Positions 42,314 through 51,122 of a DNA stretch of 64,000 nt are shown here, piece by piece. Source of the stretch: Dehalococcoidia bacterium (GTDB lineage: Bacteria > Chloroflexota > Dehalococcoidia > Lucifugimonadales > Lucifugimonadaceae). Numbering within the stretch: position 1 is the stretch's first letter; each line of letters starts with the position of its first letter. The notes beneath the pieces were generated by a model that saw only the letters and a list, made by a program, of their open reading frames with translations, did no database searches and was not told the DNA's origin. Position numbers and translations under genes: made by a program. The DNA is taken from NCBI GenBank assembly GCA_028285005.1, contig JANQQP010000019.1, positions 62,001 to 126,000 of the forward strand. Reading direction: 5' to 3'.

Positions 42314-43141
42314 CTAGCGCTGGTACCTGCGGCGAAGGATGAACTTGTTAGTCCGCTTGTTCTTGCGCGTTCTGTAGCCGAGCGCCGGCTTACCCCACGG
42401 CGTCTTCGGTCCGGCCATTCCGATTGGCGCACGCCCTTCACCACCGCCGTGCGGGTGCGCTGCCGGGTACATGGCAGAACCGCGTACTGTCGGCCTGCGT
42501 CCACGATGCCGGTTTCGTCCCGCCTTGCCGAGCTTGATGTTCTTGTGGTCTGAGTTCGAGACCTGCCCGACCGTCGCCATACATTCGCTTAGCAACTGGC
42601 GCATCTCGCCTGAAGGCAATCGCACCAGCGTGTAGTCGCCTTCGTGAGCCATTACCTGCGCCGATACACCAGCGCTTTTCACAAGCTGGCCTCCGCGTCC
42701 AGGATGCGTTTCCAGGTTGTGGACAGTCGTACCGGTGGGCAGACTGCCGAGCTTCATGGCGTTACCGGTCGAGATAGCGCCCGATTCCTGGCTGCGAATC
42801 ACCGACCCGACCTTAAGGCCTTCTGGTGCGACGATGTAACGCTTGGTGCCGTCTTCATATCGAACCAGTGCGATTCGAGCGGTGCGGTTCGGGTCGTACT
42901 CGATCGACTGAACTGTAGCGTCACCAGCCTTGTCGCGTTTGAAGTCGACAACGCGGTAGCGCCGCTTGTGTCCCCCGCCGCGATGCCGCGTCGTAACTCG
43001 GCCATGGTGGTTGCGACCACCTGACTTCTTCATCGGCGCCAGTAGCGACTTCTCAGGCTTCGACTTCGTGATGTCGCTGAAGTCGTCCGCGACTGTATCG
43101 CGACGTCCAGGTGTTGTTGGTTTGTATTCCTTCAGTCCCAT
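42314..43141 (-). CDS. rplB: 50S ribosomal protein uL2
   Basis: A 275-residue core protein near the peptidyl-transferase centre. Signatures include [40 protein letters not shown] and the C-terminal [20 protein letters not shown] containing the conserved His. Complete. It starts 3 bases after the rplW stop. Confidence 0.97.
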   Translation of the reverse strand: MGLKEYKPTTPGRRDTVADDFSDITKSKPEKSLLAPMKKSGGRNHHGRVTTRHRGGGHKRRYRVVDFKRDKAGDATVQSIEYDPNRTARIALVRYEDGTKRYIVAPEGLKVGSVIRSQESGAISTGNAMKLGSLPTGTTVHNLETHPGRGGQLVKSAGVSAQVMAHEGDYTLVRLPSGEMRQLLSECMATVGQVSNSDHKNIKLGKAGRNRHRGRRPTVRGSAMYPAAHPHGGGEGRAPIGMAGPKTPWGKPALGYRTRKNKRTNKFILRRRYQR

Positions 43142-43144
43142 CTT

Positions 43145-43429
43145 CTATGCGCCTTCGAACAGCTGAATTGAGTCGCCGCTCGCCAGAGTAACAATCGCTT
43201 TTTTCGTGTCCGGCAGCTTGGTCCGGTTGCGGCCGTACGTCTTAACCTTGCCATGAATCTTGAGAGTGTTGACCGACTTGACCTCGACATCGAACGTCGA
43301 CTCTATGGCCCGCTTGATGTCGCGTTTCGAGGCCTTGAGAGCAACTTTGAAAACGTACTTGCCCTGCTCCTGCAGCGTGGTCGATTTTTCCGTGACCACC
43401 GGGCTCTTCAATACGTCTGAGATATTCAC
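43145..43429 (-). CDS. rplW: 50S ribosomal protein uL23
   Basis: A 94-residue exit-tunnel protein that docks trigger factor and SRP. It has LKSPVVTEKSTTLQEQGKYV, TFDVEVKSVNTLKIHGKVKT and the ending RTKLPDTKKAIVTLASGDSI. It starts with GTG, overlapping the rplD stop by 4 bases (GTGA). Confidence 0.95.
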   Translation of the reverse strand: MNISDVLKSPVVTEKSTTLQEQGKYVFKVALKASKRDIKRAIESTFDVEVKSVNTLKIHGKVKTYGRNRTKLPDTKKAIVTLASGDSIQLFEGA

Positions 43430-44061
43430 GACGCCGCTCCCTTGCCCCAGAGGCCATCGACAGCCTTGACCGCGTCCTGAGTGATGATCAGATTAGGAAC
43501 AGATGTTGCTTGAAGAGCGCTCAGGTTACGAGCCTCCACGGCGTTTACCTCGGGCGTATTTGCGCAAGAGATCAGCACAGACTCGTTTGCTTCTCCGGTA
43601 ACAATTAGCGTTCGGCCGTTCAGCTCAAGCGCGGAAACCATGTCGACTATCGAGCGTGTCTTTGGCTCATCGATGTCCAATGCGTCGAGCACGACCAGGG
43701 ATTCGCCTCGCACATGGTTCGAGAGCGCTACCCGCAACGCCTGCCGCCGCATCTTCTTCGGAAGCCTCTGGCGATAGCTGCGAGGGTGCGGTCCATGCGC
43801 TACACCACCGTGACGCAGGTTCGGCGACTTGCGGCTGCCAAGGCGTGCTCGGCCGCTGCCCTTCTGGGATCGTAACTTACGAGTCGAGTAGTTGACCTCG
43901 GCCCTGGTCAGCGTGTCCTGTGTCCCCTGGCGTCGATTGGCCTGCTGCGCGACCACTGCCTGATGGAGGAGCGCGTTGTTAGGCTTGGCACTCCAAACAG
44001 TGTCGTCAGCCTCGACGTTACCGACTACTTTGCCGGTTATGTCTTTGACCTGAAGGTCCAT
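43426..44061 (-). CDS. rplD: 50S ribosomal protein uL4
   Basis: A 211-residue protein whose long loop lines the exit tunnel: STRKLRSQKGSGRARLGSRK and LRHGGVAHGPHPRSYRQRLP. In E. coli L4 represses the S10 operon; no leader of that kind is apparent here. It starts 4 bases after the rplC stop. Confidence 0.95.
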   Translation of the reverse strand: MDLQVKDITGKVVGNVEADDTVWSAKPNNALLHQAVVAQQANRRQGTQDTLTRAEVNYSTRKLRSQKGSGRARLGSRKSPNLRHGGVAHGPHPRSYRQRLPKKMRRQALRVALSNHVRGESLVVLDALDIDEPKTRSIVDMVSALELNGRTLIVTGEANESVLISCANTPEVNAVEARNLSALQATSVPNLIITQDAVKAVDGLWGKGAAS

Positions 44062-44065
44062 CGCT

Positions 44066-45088
44066 CTAAGCCTGCTTCTCGATTCTCAAGATACTGTTCT
44101 TGTGTCCGGGTACTGATCCACCTACCAGCAGCAGGTTGCGGCTGGGGTCGGACAGAACGACTCGCAGGCCACGCTGAGTGATGCTGGCGGCTCCGTAGTG
44201 GCCGGCCATTTTCGTGCCGGGCCAAACTCTGCCCGGTGAACTGCCCGCGCCGATCGAGCCTGGAGCACGATGACGGTCAGACTGACCGTGTGTCTTCGGC
44301 CCGCCTGCGAATCCGTACCTTCTCACACCACCTGCGAAACCTTTGCCTTTAGAAATTCCTGAGACCTTGATTCGGTCTCCAGTATCGAAAAGATTAGCGA
44401 GAATCTTCTGGCCCACTTCGAACTCGCCAAGATCCTCGACTCCGAACTCCTGAAGGTGCCTGAACCTGCCGCCTGACCTTTCCAGGTGGCCCGCCATCGG
44501 CTTGTTCAGGTTCTTGGCAGGCAGGAACCCGACCTGTACCGCCTCATATCCGTGTCTTGCTGCAGTCTTGACCTGGGTCACGGTGCAGGGACCAACCTCT
44601 ACCGCGGTCACAGGCACTGCCCTGCCATCGTCTGTGTAATAAGTTGTCATGCCGATCTTCCGGCCGATCAGACCGGAGATCGCAGGAGCGTCGGCCAGCT
44701 CTTCTTCGGCTTCTGGCTCTTCAGCTTCGTCTTCAGATGGTTCGTCGGCCTCTACCGGAGCTGCCGAGGCTTCTTCAGCCGTTGGCTCATCCGCGGATTC
44801 TGCTGCGGGAGCTTCGGCTTCTACTGCCTCTGGCTCGTCTTTCGACTCAGCGGTCGGTTCTGATTCGTCGGCGGAGTCCGCGTCGGATTCACCATCGTCC
44901 GAGTCGCCGGCTTCTTCAGCGGGCTCTTCCTTCACCTCGGCGGCAGGAGCTTCCGCTTCGTCTGTTGCAGACTCATCTGTTTTGTCCGCGACAGACTCGG
45001 CCTCGGCGGTTGGTTCTGCTGTTGCCTCTTCATTCTTTTCTCCGGCATCGTCCTGCTCGGAGTTTTCCTGTCGTTCCTGTTCGTCCAT
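44066..45088 (-). CDS. rplC: 50S ribosomal protein uL3 with ~135-residue acidic N-terminal extension
   Basis: The core begins near residue 136 (ISGLIGRKIGMTTYYTDDGR) and has MAGHLERSGGRFRHLQEFGV, GISKGKGFAGGVRRYGFAGG and HRAPGSIGAGSSPGRVWPGT, about 205 residues as usual. Before it lie 135 residues of Glu, Asp, Ala, Ser and Pro with 57 acidic and only 5 basic residues by my count. ATG 45088 (MDEQERQ) is the start I prefer; the frame could begin nine residues earlier, overlapping rpsJ. No internal Met occurs in the extension, so a short form would need a rare start codon. Confidence 0.93.
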   Translation of the reverse strand: MDEQERQENSEQDDAGEKNEEATAEPTAEAESVADKTDESATDEAEAPAAEVKEEPAEEAGDSDDGESDADSADESEPTAESKDEPEAVEAEAPAAESADEPTAEEASAAPVEADEPSEDEAEEPEAEEELADAPAISGLIGRKIGMTTYYTDDGRAVPVTAVEVGPCTVTQVKTAARHGYEAVQVGFLPAKNLNKPMAGHLERSGGRFRHLQEFGVEDLGEFEVGQKILANLFDTGDRIKVSGISKGKGFAGGVRRYGFAGGPKTHGQSDRHRAPGSIGAGSSPGRVWPGTKMAGHYGAASITQRGLRVVLSDPSRNLLLVGGSVPGHKNSILRIEKQA

Positions 45089-45092
45089 CTCT

Positions 45093-45401
45093 CTACAACT
45101 TGATTGCGATATCAACGCCTGCTGGAACGTTGAGGCGTGTCAGTGAATCGATCGTTTTCGAACTTGGCTCAAGGATGTCGATAAGGCGCTTGTGAACACG
45201 AAGCTCGAAGTGCTCCCGCGAGTCCTTGTAAACGTGAGGCGATCGGATGACCGTGAACATTCTCTTTGCGGTAGGCAGAGGTACCGGACCCGCGACGTTG
45301 GCGCCCGTGCGCTCAGCAGTCTCCAGGATCTGCTGGGACGAGATGTCCAACAGCCGGTGGTCGAACCCCTTTAGAACAATTCTTATCTTCTGACCGGGCA
45401 T
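45093..45401 (-). CDS. rpsJ: 30S ribosomal protein uS10
   Basis: A 102-residue protein, also the NusE antitermination factor. It has [40 protein letters not shown] and [20 protein letters not shown]. Standard. It follows fusA directly (4 bases), without the tuf gene that often sits between. Confidence 0.97.
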   Translation of the reverse strand: MPGQKIRIVLKGFDHRLLDISSQQILETAERTGANVAGPVPLPTAKRMFTVIRSPHVYKDSREHFELRVHKRLIDILEPSSKTIDSLTRLNVPAGVDIAIKL

Positions 45402-45405
45402 CTGA

Positions 45406-47490
45406 TTACTTCTTCCCGATGATGTCCTGTGCGACGTGCTGCGGCACAGGGTCGTAATGGTCGAGCTCCATGGCGAAGCTCGCCCGGCCCGTTGTCAAAG
45501 ATCGGAGGTGTGTTGCGTACTGGAAGGTCTCGGCGAGCGGAATGAATGCCTTCACTTCCTGCACTTCACCTCGCTGGTCCATCGACTGGATCTGAGCACG
45601 CCTCGAGTTGAGGTCGCCGATCACATCGCCGAGGAATTCGGAAGGAGTGATGACCTCGATGCGCATTACCGGCTCCATCAGAACCGGACCGCCTCGCTCC
45701 ATGGCGGACTTAAATGCCATGGATGCTGCGATCTTGAATGCCATCTCCGAGGAGTCAACCTCGTGGTAGGAGCCGTCTGTAAGAACGGCTTTCACATCAA
45801 CTACTGGATAACCGGCAAGAATTCCGGTCTGCGCCGCCTCACGGAAGCCGGACTCGATTGGACCGTAGTATTCCCGGGGCAGCGTAGCTCCCGTGATCTC
45901 GGACTCGAACTGGATTCCGCTTCCGGCCTCCAGCGGCTCGAGTCTAAGCGTGCAGTCTCCGTACTGGCCGTGGCCGCCGGTCTGGCGAATGAACTTGCCC
46001 TGTTGTTCGGAGACTTTGGTCAGCGCTTCGCGGTATGCGACTCTTGGCGGACCCTGCGTGGCCTCGACATTAAATTCCCGCCGCATGCGCTCGATGATGA
46101 CATCGAGGTGAAGTTCACCCATGCCGGCGAGCACGGTCTGCCCGCTCTCTTCATCGGTGTACGTCTGAAGAGTGGGGTCTTCATCGACCAGCCTGACCAA
46201 CGCGTCAGTCATCTTTTCCTGGTCTGCACGCGTCTTCGGCTCGACGGCGACTGAAATGACGGGGTCTGGGAAGCTGATCGCCTCGAGGACTATTGGAGAG
46301 GCCTGGTCACAGAGGGTGTTTCCGGTTGCGGCGTTCTTGAGACCGATGACCGCGACGATCTCGCCTGGACCGGCGGATTTCACCTCTTCGCGGGAATCGG
46401 CGTGCATCTTCAAGAGACGACCGACTCGCTCACGACTTCGGGTAGACGGGTTGTAGACCGGCGTGCCGGCTTCGAGGGTTCCGGAATACACACGCACATA
46501 GATCAATCGGCCAACGTGCTGGTCAGTGACCACTTTGAAGGCCAGGGCGCTTAGCGGCTCATCGACGCTCGGCTTGCGCTCCATTTTGTTGTCTTCGTCG
46601 GCTGGGTCGAATCCTGCGACCGGAGGAACATCAAGAGGAGAAGGCAGATAGTCGATCACTGCGTCGAGAAGCGGATGAACGCCTCGGTGCCTGAGGGCCG
46701 AGCCGACGAGGACCGGGAAGATCTGCATGGAGATGGTGGCTTGCCTGATCGCGGCCCGAAGCTCGTCCTCTCCGATCTCTTCCTCTTCCAGGTACTTTTC
46801 CATGAGACCGTCATCGGTCTCTGCGACCTTTTCGATCATATGCTGACGGGCTTCTTCAGCCTTGTCCGCCATATCGGCAGGGATCTCGACAGTGGTATGA
46901 GCGATAGCGTCTTCGGCTTCGTAGATATAGGCGCACTGCTTGACCAGATCGATCATGCCGGTGAACTCAGATTCGGCGCCGATCGGAATCTGTATCGGTA
47001 CGGCGTTTGCGCCGAGCCGGGAGTGCAACGTGCTCACCGCGTAGTCGAAATCTGCGCCGAGCCGGTCCATCTTGTTGACGAAGACCATTCGCGGCACGCC
47101 GTAGCGGTCCGCCTGGCGCCAAACAGTTTCCGACTGGGGCTGCACACCGGAGACCGATTCGAGGACGACGACTCCACCGTCGAGCACTCGAAGGCTGCGC
47201 TCTACTTCTGCGGTGAAGTCGACGTGACCGGGGGTGTCGATGATGTTGATCTGGTGGTCTTGCCACTTGGCGTTCGTCGCGGCGGAACCAATGGTGATGC
47301 CCCGCTCGCGCTCGAGCGACATGAAGTCCATGACCGTGGTGCCTTCATCGATGTCGCCGATCTTGTAGGTCTCACCAGTGAAAAACAGCACTCGCTCAGT
47401 GACGGTGGTCTTGCCAGCGTCAATGTGCGCGATAAATCCGATGTTTCGGACTTCCGAGAGGTCTGTTTTCTGTCCTGCTGCCATTGCCAT
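45406..47490 (-). CDS. fusA: elongation factor G
   Basis: The GTPase that drives translocation, 694 residues with five domains. G1 is [20 protein letters not shown]2 [12 protein letters not shown]3 [17 protein letters not shown] and G4 [10 protein letters not shown]. Domain IV has the conserved [14 protein letters not shown] and [18 protein letters not shown]. It lies between rpsG and rpsJ. The 62-base gap to rpsG shows no other gene. Confidence 0.97.
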   Translation of the reverse strand: MAMAAGQKTDLSEVRNIGFIAHIDAGKTTVTERVLFFTGETYKIGDIDEGTTVMDFMSLERERGITIGSAATNAKWQDHQINIIDTPGHVDFTAEVERSLRVLDGGVVVLESVSGVQPQSETVWRQADRYGVPRMVFVNKMDRLGADFDYAVSTLHSRLGANAVPIQIPIGAESEFTGMIDLVKQCAYIYEAEDAIAHTTVEIPADMADKAEEARQHMIEKVAETDDGLMEKYLEEEEIGEDELRAAIRQATISMQIFPVLVGSALRHRGVHPLLDAVIDYLPSPLDVPPVAGFDPADEDNKMERKPSVDEPLSALAFKVVTDQHVGRLIYVRVYSGTLEAGTPVYNPSTRSRERVGRLLKMHADSREEVKSAGPGEIVAVIGLKNAATGNTLCDQASPIVLEAISFPDPVISVAVEPKTRADQEKMTDALVRLVDEDPTLQTYTDEESGQTVLAGMGELHLDVIIERMRREFNVEATQGPPRVAYREALTKVSEQQGKFIRQTGGHGQYGDCTLRLEPLEAGSGIQFESEITGATLPREYYGPIESGFREAAQTGILAGYPVVDVKAVLTDGSYHEVDSSEMAFKIAASMAFKSAMERGGPVLMEPVMRIEVITPSEFLGDVIGDLNSRRAQIQSMDQRGEVQEVKAFIPLAETFQYATHLRSLTTGRASFAMELDHYDPVPQHVAQDIIGKK

Positions 47491-47552
47491 ATTGGTCGTT
47501 GCATGTCGGGCGAGTTTTACGCTCGCCGGTTAACGGTGAATCCCCTGAATCT

Positions 47553-48023
47553 CTACCAGCGGTAGTGAACGAAAGCCCTGTTGGCCTCAGCCATCCTGTG
47601 GGCGTCTTCCCTCTTTCTCACGGCAGCGCCACCACCGCGAGAGGCTTCAAGGAGCTCGAGATAGAGGCGCTCAGCGACCGGGCGCCCACTCCTGGACCGC
47701 GCCGCCTCGATAAGCCAGCGCTGAGCCAGAGCACTGCGCCTCTCGGGCCTGACTTCGACAGGCACCTGGTAGGTAGCGCCACCCACTCGACGAGGCTTGA
47801 CTTCGAGCGCAGGCATCGCGTTTCGCAGGGCCTGCTCAAACACCTCGATGCCAGGGCGGTTCGCTTCCTTTTCCAGCAAGTCAAGCGCTGTGTACATCGC
47901 CCGACGCGCAGTGGACTTCTTGCCGCCGATCATCAATCGATTGATGAACTTCGCAAGATCCACACTGCCGTGCACAGGGTCAGGTGCAACCGGTCTTGGT
48001 TCTGCTGGTCGTCTTCGTGCCAT
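47553..48023 (-). CDS. rpsG: 30S ribosomal protein uS7
   Basis: A 156-residue head assembly protein near the E site. It has [40 protein letters not shown] and [20 protein letters not shown]. The 114-base gap between rpsL and rpsG holds a strong hairpin that could be the S7 autoregulatory site known from the E. coli str operon. Confidence 0.96.
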   Translation of the reverse strand: MARRRPAEPRPVAPDPVHGSVDLAKFINRLMIGGKKSTARRAMYTALDLLEKEANRPGIEVFEQALRNAMPALEVKPRRVGGATYQVPVEVRPERRSALAQRWLIEAARSRSGRPVAERLYLELLEASRGGGAAVRKREDAHRMAEANRAFVHYRW

Positions 48024-48072
48024 TTCTCTTCTGTCGTACTAGCTGTCAGTTCCGGGCGTGCCGGGCAAACGT

Positions 48073-48110
48073 AGCCGCCTGCCCAGTGCCAGATGCCTGA
48101 ACAGGCGGCT
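48073..48110 (-). promoter_or_regulatory. Hairpin between rpsL and rpsG, candidate S7 autoregulatory site
   Basis: A perfect 9-bp stem, AGCCGCCTG with CAGGCGGCT, closing a 20-base loop, inside the 114-base rpsL-rpsG spacer. In E. coli the same spacer binds S7 and controls rpsG and fusA translation. Sequence similarity to that site was not tested. Confidence 0.45.
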
Positions 48111-48137
48111 CAGATTTTCGATATTGGTTTCCGGTGG

Positions 48138-48551
48138 TTAGCCTCTTGGCTGTCCGTACTTGCTTCGGCCCTGCTTGCGGTCGCTGACTCCCGAAGTATC
48201 GAGCGATCCGCGAACAATGTGGTACCGAACTCCCGGAAGATCGGGCACTCGTCCACCTCGTATCAGGACTACCGAGTGCTCCTGCAAGTTATGGCCCTCT
48301 CCAGGAATATAGGCTGTGACCTCAATGCCGTTCGTTAGGCGAACTCTCGCAACTTTTCTAAGAGCAGAGTTCGGCTTTTTCGGCGTGACCGTCCTGACCT
48401 GAAGACACACTCCACGCTTCTGTGGGTTGCCCTTGCGTAGCTGCGTCATCTTCTTCTCGTACGAGTTGTACGAAAACAGAAGAGCTGGCGTCTTAGGCTT
48501 TTTGCGCGTCTGCTTGCGCGGACGACGGACAAGCTGATTGATGGTCGGCAT
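48138..48551 (-). CDS. rpsL: 30S ribosomal protein uS12
   Basis: A 137-residue decoding-centre protein. ATG 48551 ([18 protein letters not shown]) has AGGTGA upstream. The first streptomycin-contact lysine is present in [11 protein letters not shown]. The second, in the usual VKDLPG, is Pro here (GGRVPDLPG, Pro103 in this protein), read directly from codon CCC. A ~15-residue insertion before PQKRGVC is the long form common in Gram-positive bacteria. It heads the ribosomal array behind a strong promoter. Confidence 0.97.
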   Translation of the reverse strand: MPTINQLVRRPRKQTRKKPKTPALLFSYNSYEKKMTQLRKGNPQKRGVCLQVRTVTPKKPNSALRKVARVRLTNGIEVTAYIPGEGHNLQEHSVVLIRGGRVPDLPGVRYHIVRGSLDTSGVSDRKQGRSKYGQPRG

Positions 48552-48618
48552 TAAGTCACCTGGAAATAGAAGGCCGAAGCACATATCCGGAGCGGGTATG
48601 TCTGAGCCACGAACAGAC

Positions 48619-48648
48619 AGTATACGAACGTGGCAACCTGTGCGTCAA
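48619..48648 (-). promoter_or_regulatory. Promoter of the rpsL ribosomal operon
   Basis: On the minus strand TTGACG (48643-48648) and TATACT (48619-48624) with an 18-base spacer. The predicted start is about 60 nt before the rpsL ATG. Its location argues that the divergent regulator gene starts downstream of it, at 48835. Confidence 0.7.
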
Positions 48649-48834
48649 CGCAAATCTACGACATTCGTCGACTATACGGCCGAACTCACTTTCGGTCTCG
48701 GCCCGGAAGGCCGTAAGCTATTCTCGTCGGTCTCGGAAACGCACCCGTTTTTTTGGAAGCACGCGGTCGCCCGCACGCGCGAGAGTGCGGGAGCACATGA
48801 GACGACCAGGCGCTTAACGACGGATAGGACCTCT

Positions 48835-49521
48835 TTGGCGAAAGTCTTGCTTATAGGATTCGGTCACCCGGACTCGGCGCGCCTGTTTCAGGAGTTGAGC
48901 TCCAATGCGCCCCAGCATCAGTTCCAGATGCTGGAAGGGACTGCGCCCGACGAGGTCGAAGGCGACGGAACAGTAGCTTTGATCTGGTGTCCGCGATCAT
49001 CAGACGAGACGGCGAACATGATCGCTGAGTCCGTGTCCGTCGGATTGCCAACCGTAGCGCTTCTCCATGATTCGGCCGTTCCAACAACCGACTTGTCAGC
49101 CGGGCATATCGAATTTTCCTTCGCACCGACTGACTGTAGTGAGGCGTTGAGGCGAATCGACCTGGTCATTGCGAGAGCTCGCGGGCCGGTAGATCGAAAC
49201 GTGATCAGGCACGGCGAGCTGCTTATTGACCAGGACAGGTATGAGGTGAGTCTGAGCGGCCAGAAGATCGACCTCACCTATAAGGAGTACGAACTCCTGA
49301 AGTACATCGCAGCACGGCCAGGGCGAGTGTTCAGTCGAGAGGACCTGCTTCGGGCGGTGTGGGACTACGACTACTTTGGCGGAACCAGAACGGTGGATGT
49401 GCACGTCCGGCGGCTTAGATCAAAGATCAACGATCTTCGCTACCAGTTCATCGAAACGGTATGGAATGTCGGATACAGATTCAGGTCCCCGGGCGACGAG
49501 TACACGAAGCAGGAATCCTGA
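48835..49521 (+). CDS. orphan OmpR/PhoB-family regulator with degenerate receiver (GlnR-like)
   Basis: A 228-residue regulator when started at TTG 48835, with AGGA 5 nt upstream. The N-terminal ~115 residues fit a receiver fold (AKVLLIGFGHPDSARLFQEL), but the phospho-acceptor Asp is absent: the strand end reads ALIWCPRSS. The C-terminal winged helix (about 125-217) is intact: LTYKEYELLKYIAARPGRVF, TVDVHVRRLRSKIND and ETVWNVGYRF. No sensor kinase is nearby. It lies 142 bases before glnA, so it is a candidate nitrogen regulator like actinobacterial GlnR; this is inference. The frame stays open further upstream, but that stretch holds the rpsL promoter and is probably not coding. Confidence 0.8.
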   Translation: MAKVLLIGFGHPDSARLFQELSSNAPQHQFQMLEGTAPDEVEGDGTVALIWCPRSSDETANMIAESVSVGLPTVALLHDSAVPTTDLSAGHIEFSFAPTDCSEALRRIDLVIARARGPVDRNVIRHGELLIDQDRYEVSLSGQKIDLTYKEYELLKYIAARPGRVFSREDLLRAVWDYDYFGGTRTVDVHVRRLRSKINDLRYQFIETVWNVGYRFRSPGDEYTKQES

Positions 49522-49556
49522 GGGGACGGAGCGGCGGTCGGGCCTACTGATACCTC

Positions 49557-49585
49557 GCCTGACACAAGTTTGACAAAAGTTTCAC
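49557..49585. promoter_or_regulatory. Heptamer direct repeats every 11 bp in the glnA promoter
   Basis: GCCTGAC (49557), GTTTGAC (49568) and GTTTCAC (49579) begin exactly 11 bases apart. The last two differ at one position; the first shares five of seven bases with GTTTGAC. Spacing of one helical turn is typical of tandem OmpR/PhoB-family binding sites. The middle unit overlaps the -35 box. Confidence 0.55.
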
Positions 49586-49598
49586 AATCTCGAATACT
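49570..49598 (+). promoter_or_regulatory. glnA promoter
   Basis: TTGACA (49570-49575), 17 bases, AATACT (49593-49598). The -35 is a perfect consensus match; the -10 is weaker, as expected for an activated promoter. The glnA ATG is at 49664, leaving a leader of about 60 nt. Confidence 0.6.
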
Positions 49599-49663
49599 TC
49601 ATCTCTTACTTACTTGCAATCGTACTCAGAATCCAACGTCTCTAGAGCGACCCACCTCAGATC

Positions 49664-51025
49664 ATGACGCAGGTTCAAGACACAAAGCAGCGTGATGCCA
49701 ACGAAGAGGCGATTCGGTTCGCCCTCTTCTCCGCTCACGAGCATGATGTCCGGTTCATTCGCCTGTGGTTCACCGACATCCTCGGCACTCTGAAGGGCTT
49801 CGCGATCACCATCGACGAGCTTGAGGGAGTCCTGCGAAGAGGCGCAAGCTTCGATGGCGCATCTATAGAAGGATTCGCGCGCGAGGGCGAATCGGACATG
49901 GTCGCGATGCCGGATCCTTCGACCTGGCAGATCCTTCCATGGCGTCCAAGGGAAAACTCTGTAGCTCGCCTCTTCTGCGATATCCGGACGGCCTCGGGTG
50001 AAGCAGCAGACACTGACAACCGGGAGGTCCTGCGAAGAGGTCTGCGCCGAGCGGCTGACATGGGTCTTACCTACTACGTGGCTCCGGAACTCGAGTACTT
50101 TCACTTGAAGTCACCTGAGGATCCTCGACCGTACGACTCTGGTGGTTACTTCGATCAATCATCTGATAGTGCCGGCGCAGACCTGAGGCGGCAGACAGTG
50201 CTGTCACTCGAAGAGATGGGGATTCCGGTTAAGCATTCTCATCACGAGGTTTCGGACGGCCAACACGAGATCGATCTTCGTCACACGAACGCTCTGACGA
50301 TGGCTGACTCTATAGTCACGTTCAAAGTGGTGGTCAAGGAGATCGCTTCCCAGTCCGGCGGCTACGTGACGTTCATGCCGCGGCCCTTCGCTCAATCGAA
50401 TGGCAGCGGAATGCACACGCATATGTCGCTTTTCGAAGGCGATAGGAACGCCTTTTTTGATCCTGACTCTCCCGACAATCTATCGCCGCTCGCTCGACAG
50501 TTCATGGCTGGTCTGATCCGCCACGCGCCGGAGATCACAGCGGTCACCAATCAGTGGGTGAACTCATACAAGAGGCTGGTCCCGGGGTTTGAGGCTCCTG
50601 TTTACGCCAACTACACCCTGGGGAACCTCGCCGGTCTTGTTCGAGTCCCCGCATACCGCGTTGACAAGGAAGACAGTCTTCGCATTGAGTACCGCGCGCC
50701 GGACTCTGCTTGCAATCCGTACCTGGCATTTGCAGCGATCCTGGGAGCCGGTCTCGAAGGAATCGAGAAGGGCTACGACCTTGCGGAGCCGTTGACACGC
50801 GATCCTTCACAGATGTCGAGCGAGGAACGGCAATCTCATGGGGTCGTCCAGCTGCCCAGCTCTCTAGATGCGGCGCTGAAGATGGCCACCGAGAGCGAAC
50901 TGCTTGAAAAGACTCTCGGGCCAGCGGTGTTGCAGAGTTTCCTACGAAATAAAACGTTGGAATGGGCTGAATATTCGGGAACCGTCACAGATTACGAGAT
51001 TTCCCGTTACCTCAAGCTCCTGTAG
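49664..51025 (+). CDS. glnA: glutamine synthetase type I (alpha subgroup)
   Basis: Makes glutamine from glutamate, ammonia and ATP; expected dodecamer in the cytosol. The 453 residues have the N-terminal FTDILGTLKGFAI, the active-site PELEYFH, NGSGMHTHMSLF and NSYKRLVPGFEAPVYANYT, and RIEYRAPDSACNPYLAFAA. The C-terminal adenylylation Tyr loop of the E. coli (beta) type is not present, so control by adenylylation is unlikely. The stretch YANYTLGNLAGLVRVP departs from the usual SWARRNRSALIRIP-like sequence, worth noting for activity. It is followed by gltB and gltD. Confidence 0.93.
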   Translation: MTQVQDTKQRDANEEAIRFALFSAHEHDVRFIRLWFTDILGTLKGFAITIDELEGVLRRGASFDGASIEGFAREGESDMVAMPDPSTWQILPWRPRENSVARLFCDIRTASGEAADTDNREVLRRGLRRAADMGLTYYVAPELEYFHLKSPEDPRPYDSGGYFDQSSDSAGADLRRQTVLSLEEMGIPVKHSHHEVSDGQHEIDLRHTNALTMADSIVTFKVVVKEIASQSGGYVTFMPRPFAQSNGSGMHTHMSLFEGDRNAFFDPDSPDNLSPLARQFMAGLIRHAPEITAVTNQWVNSYKRLVPGFEAPVYANYTLGNLAGLVRVPAYRVDKEDSLRIEYRAPDSACNPYLAFAAILGAGLEGIEKGYDLAEPLTRDPSQMSSEERQSHGVVQLPSSLDAALKMATESELLEKTLGPAVLQSFLRNKTLEWAEYSGTVTDYEISRYLKLL

Positions 51026-51091
51026 CAAAACGCGTCGGCAGCCGCCGTACAAGCGTCCTGCAACAGGAATTGATGAGGGATTAGAAACACA

Positions 51092-51108
51092 ACTGAAACA
51101 TTTTCAGT
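51092..51108. promoter_or_regulatory. Perfect palindrome in the glnA-gltB spacer
   Basis: ACTGAAA-CAT-TTTCAGT, 7-bp arms around 3 bases, ending 14 bases before the gltB ATG in a 97-base gap. It could be an operator or an mRNA hairpin near the ribosome binding site. No trailing T-run makes it a terminator. Confidence 0.4.
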
Positions 51109-51122
51109 CGACATTGGAACTT

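Noticed and set aside
44649-45146. Serine/alanine-rich open frame antisense to the rplC extension
   Set aside because: Mirror of the Glu/Asp/Ala codons of the acidic uL3 extension; no independent support.
48538-48834. Longer 327-residue form of the OmpR-type regulator
   Set aside because: The added part overlaps the rpsL start and its strong promoter on the other strand, and is not like a receiver domain; the TTG at 48835 with AGGA gives a normal family length.
50904-51122. N-terminally extended GltB starting inside glnA
   Set aside because: The first 73 residues overlap glnA in another frame and would move the catalytic Cys far from the N-terminus; ATG 51123 fits the known propeptide size.
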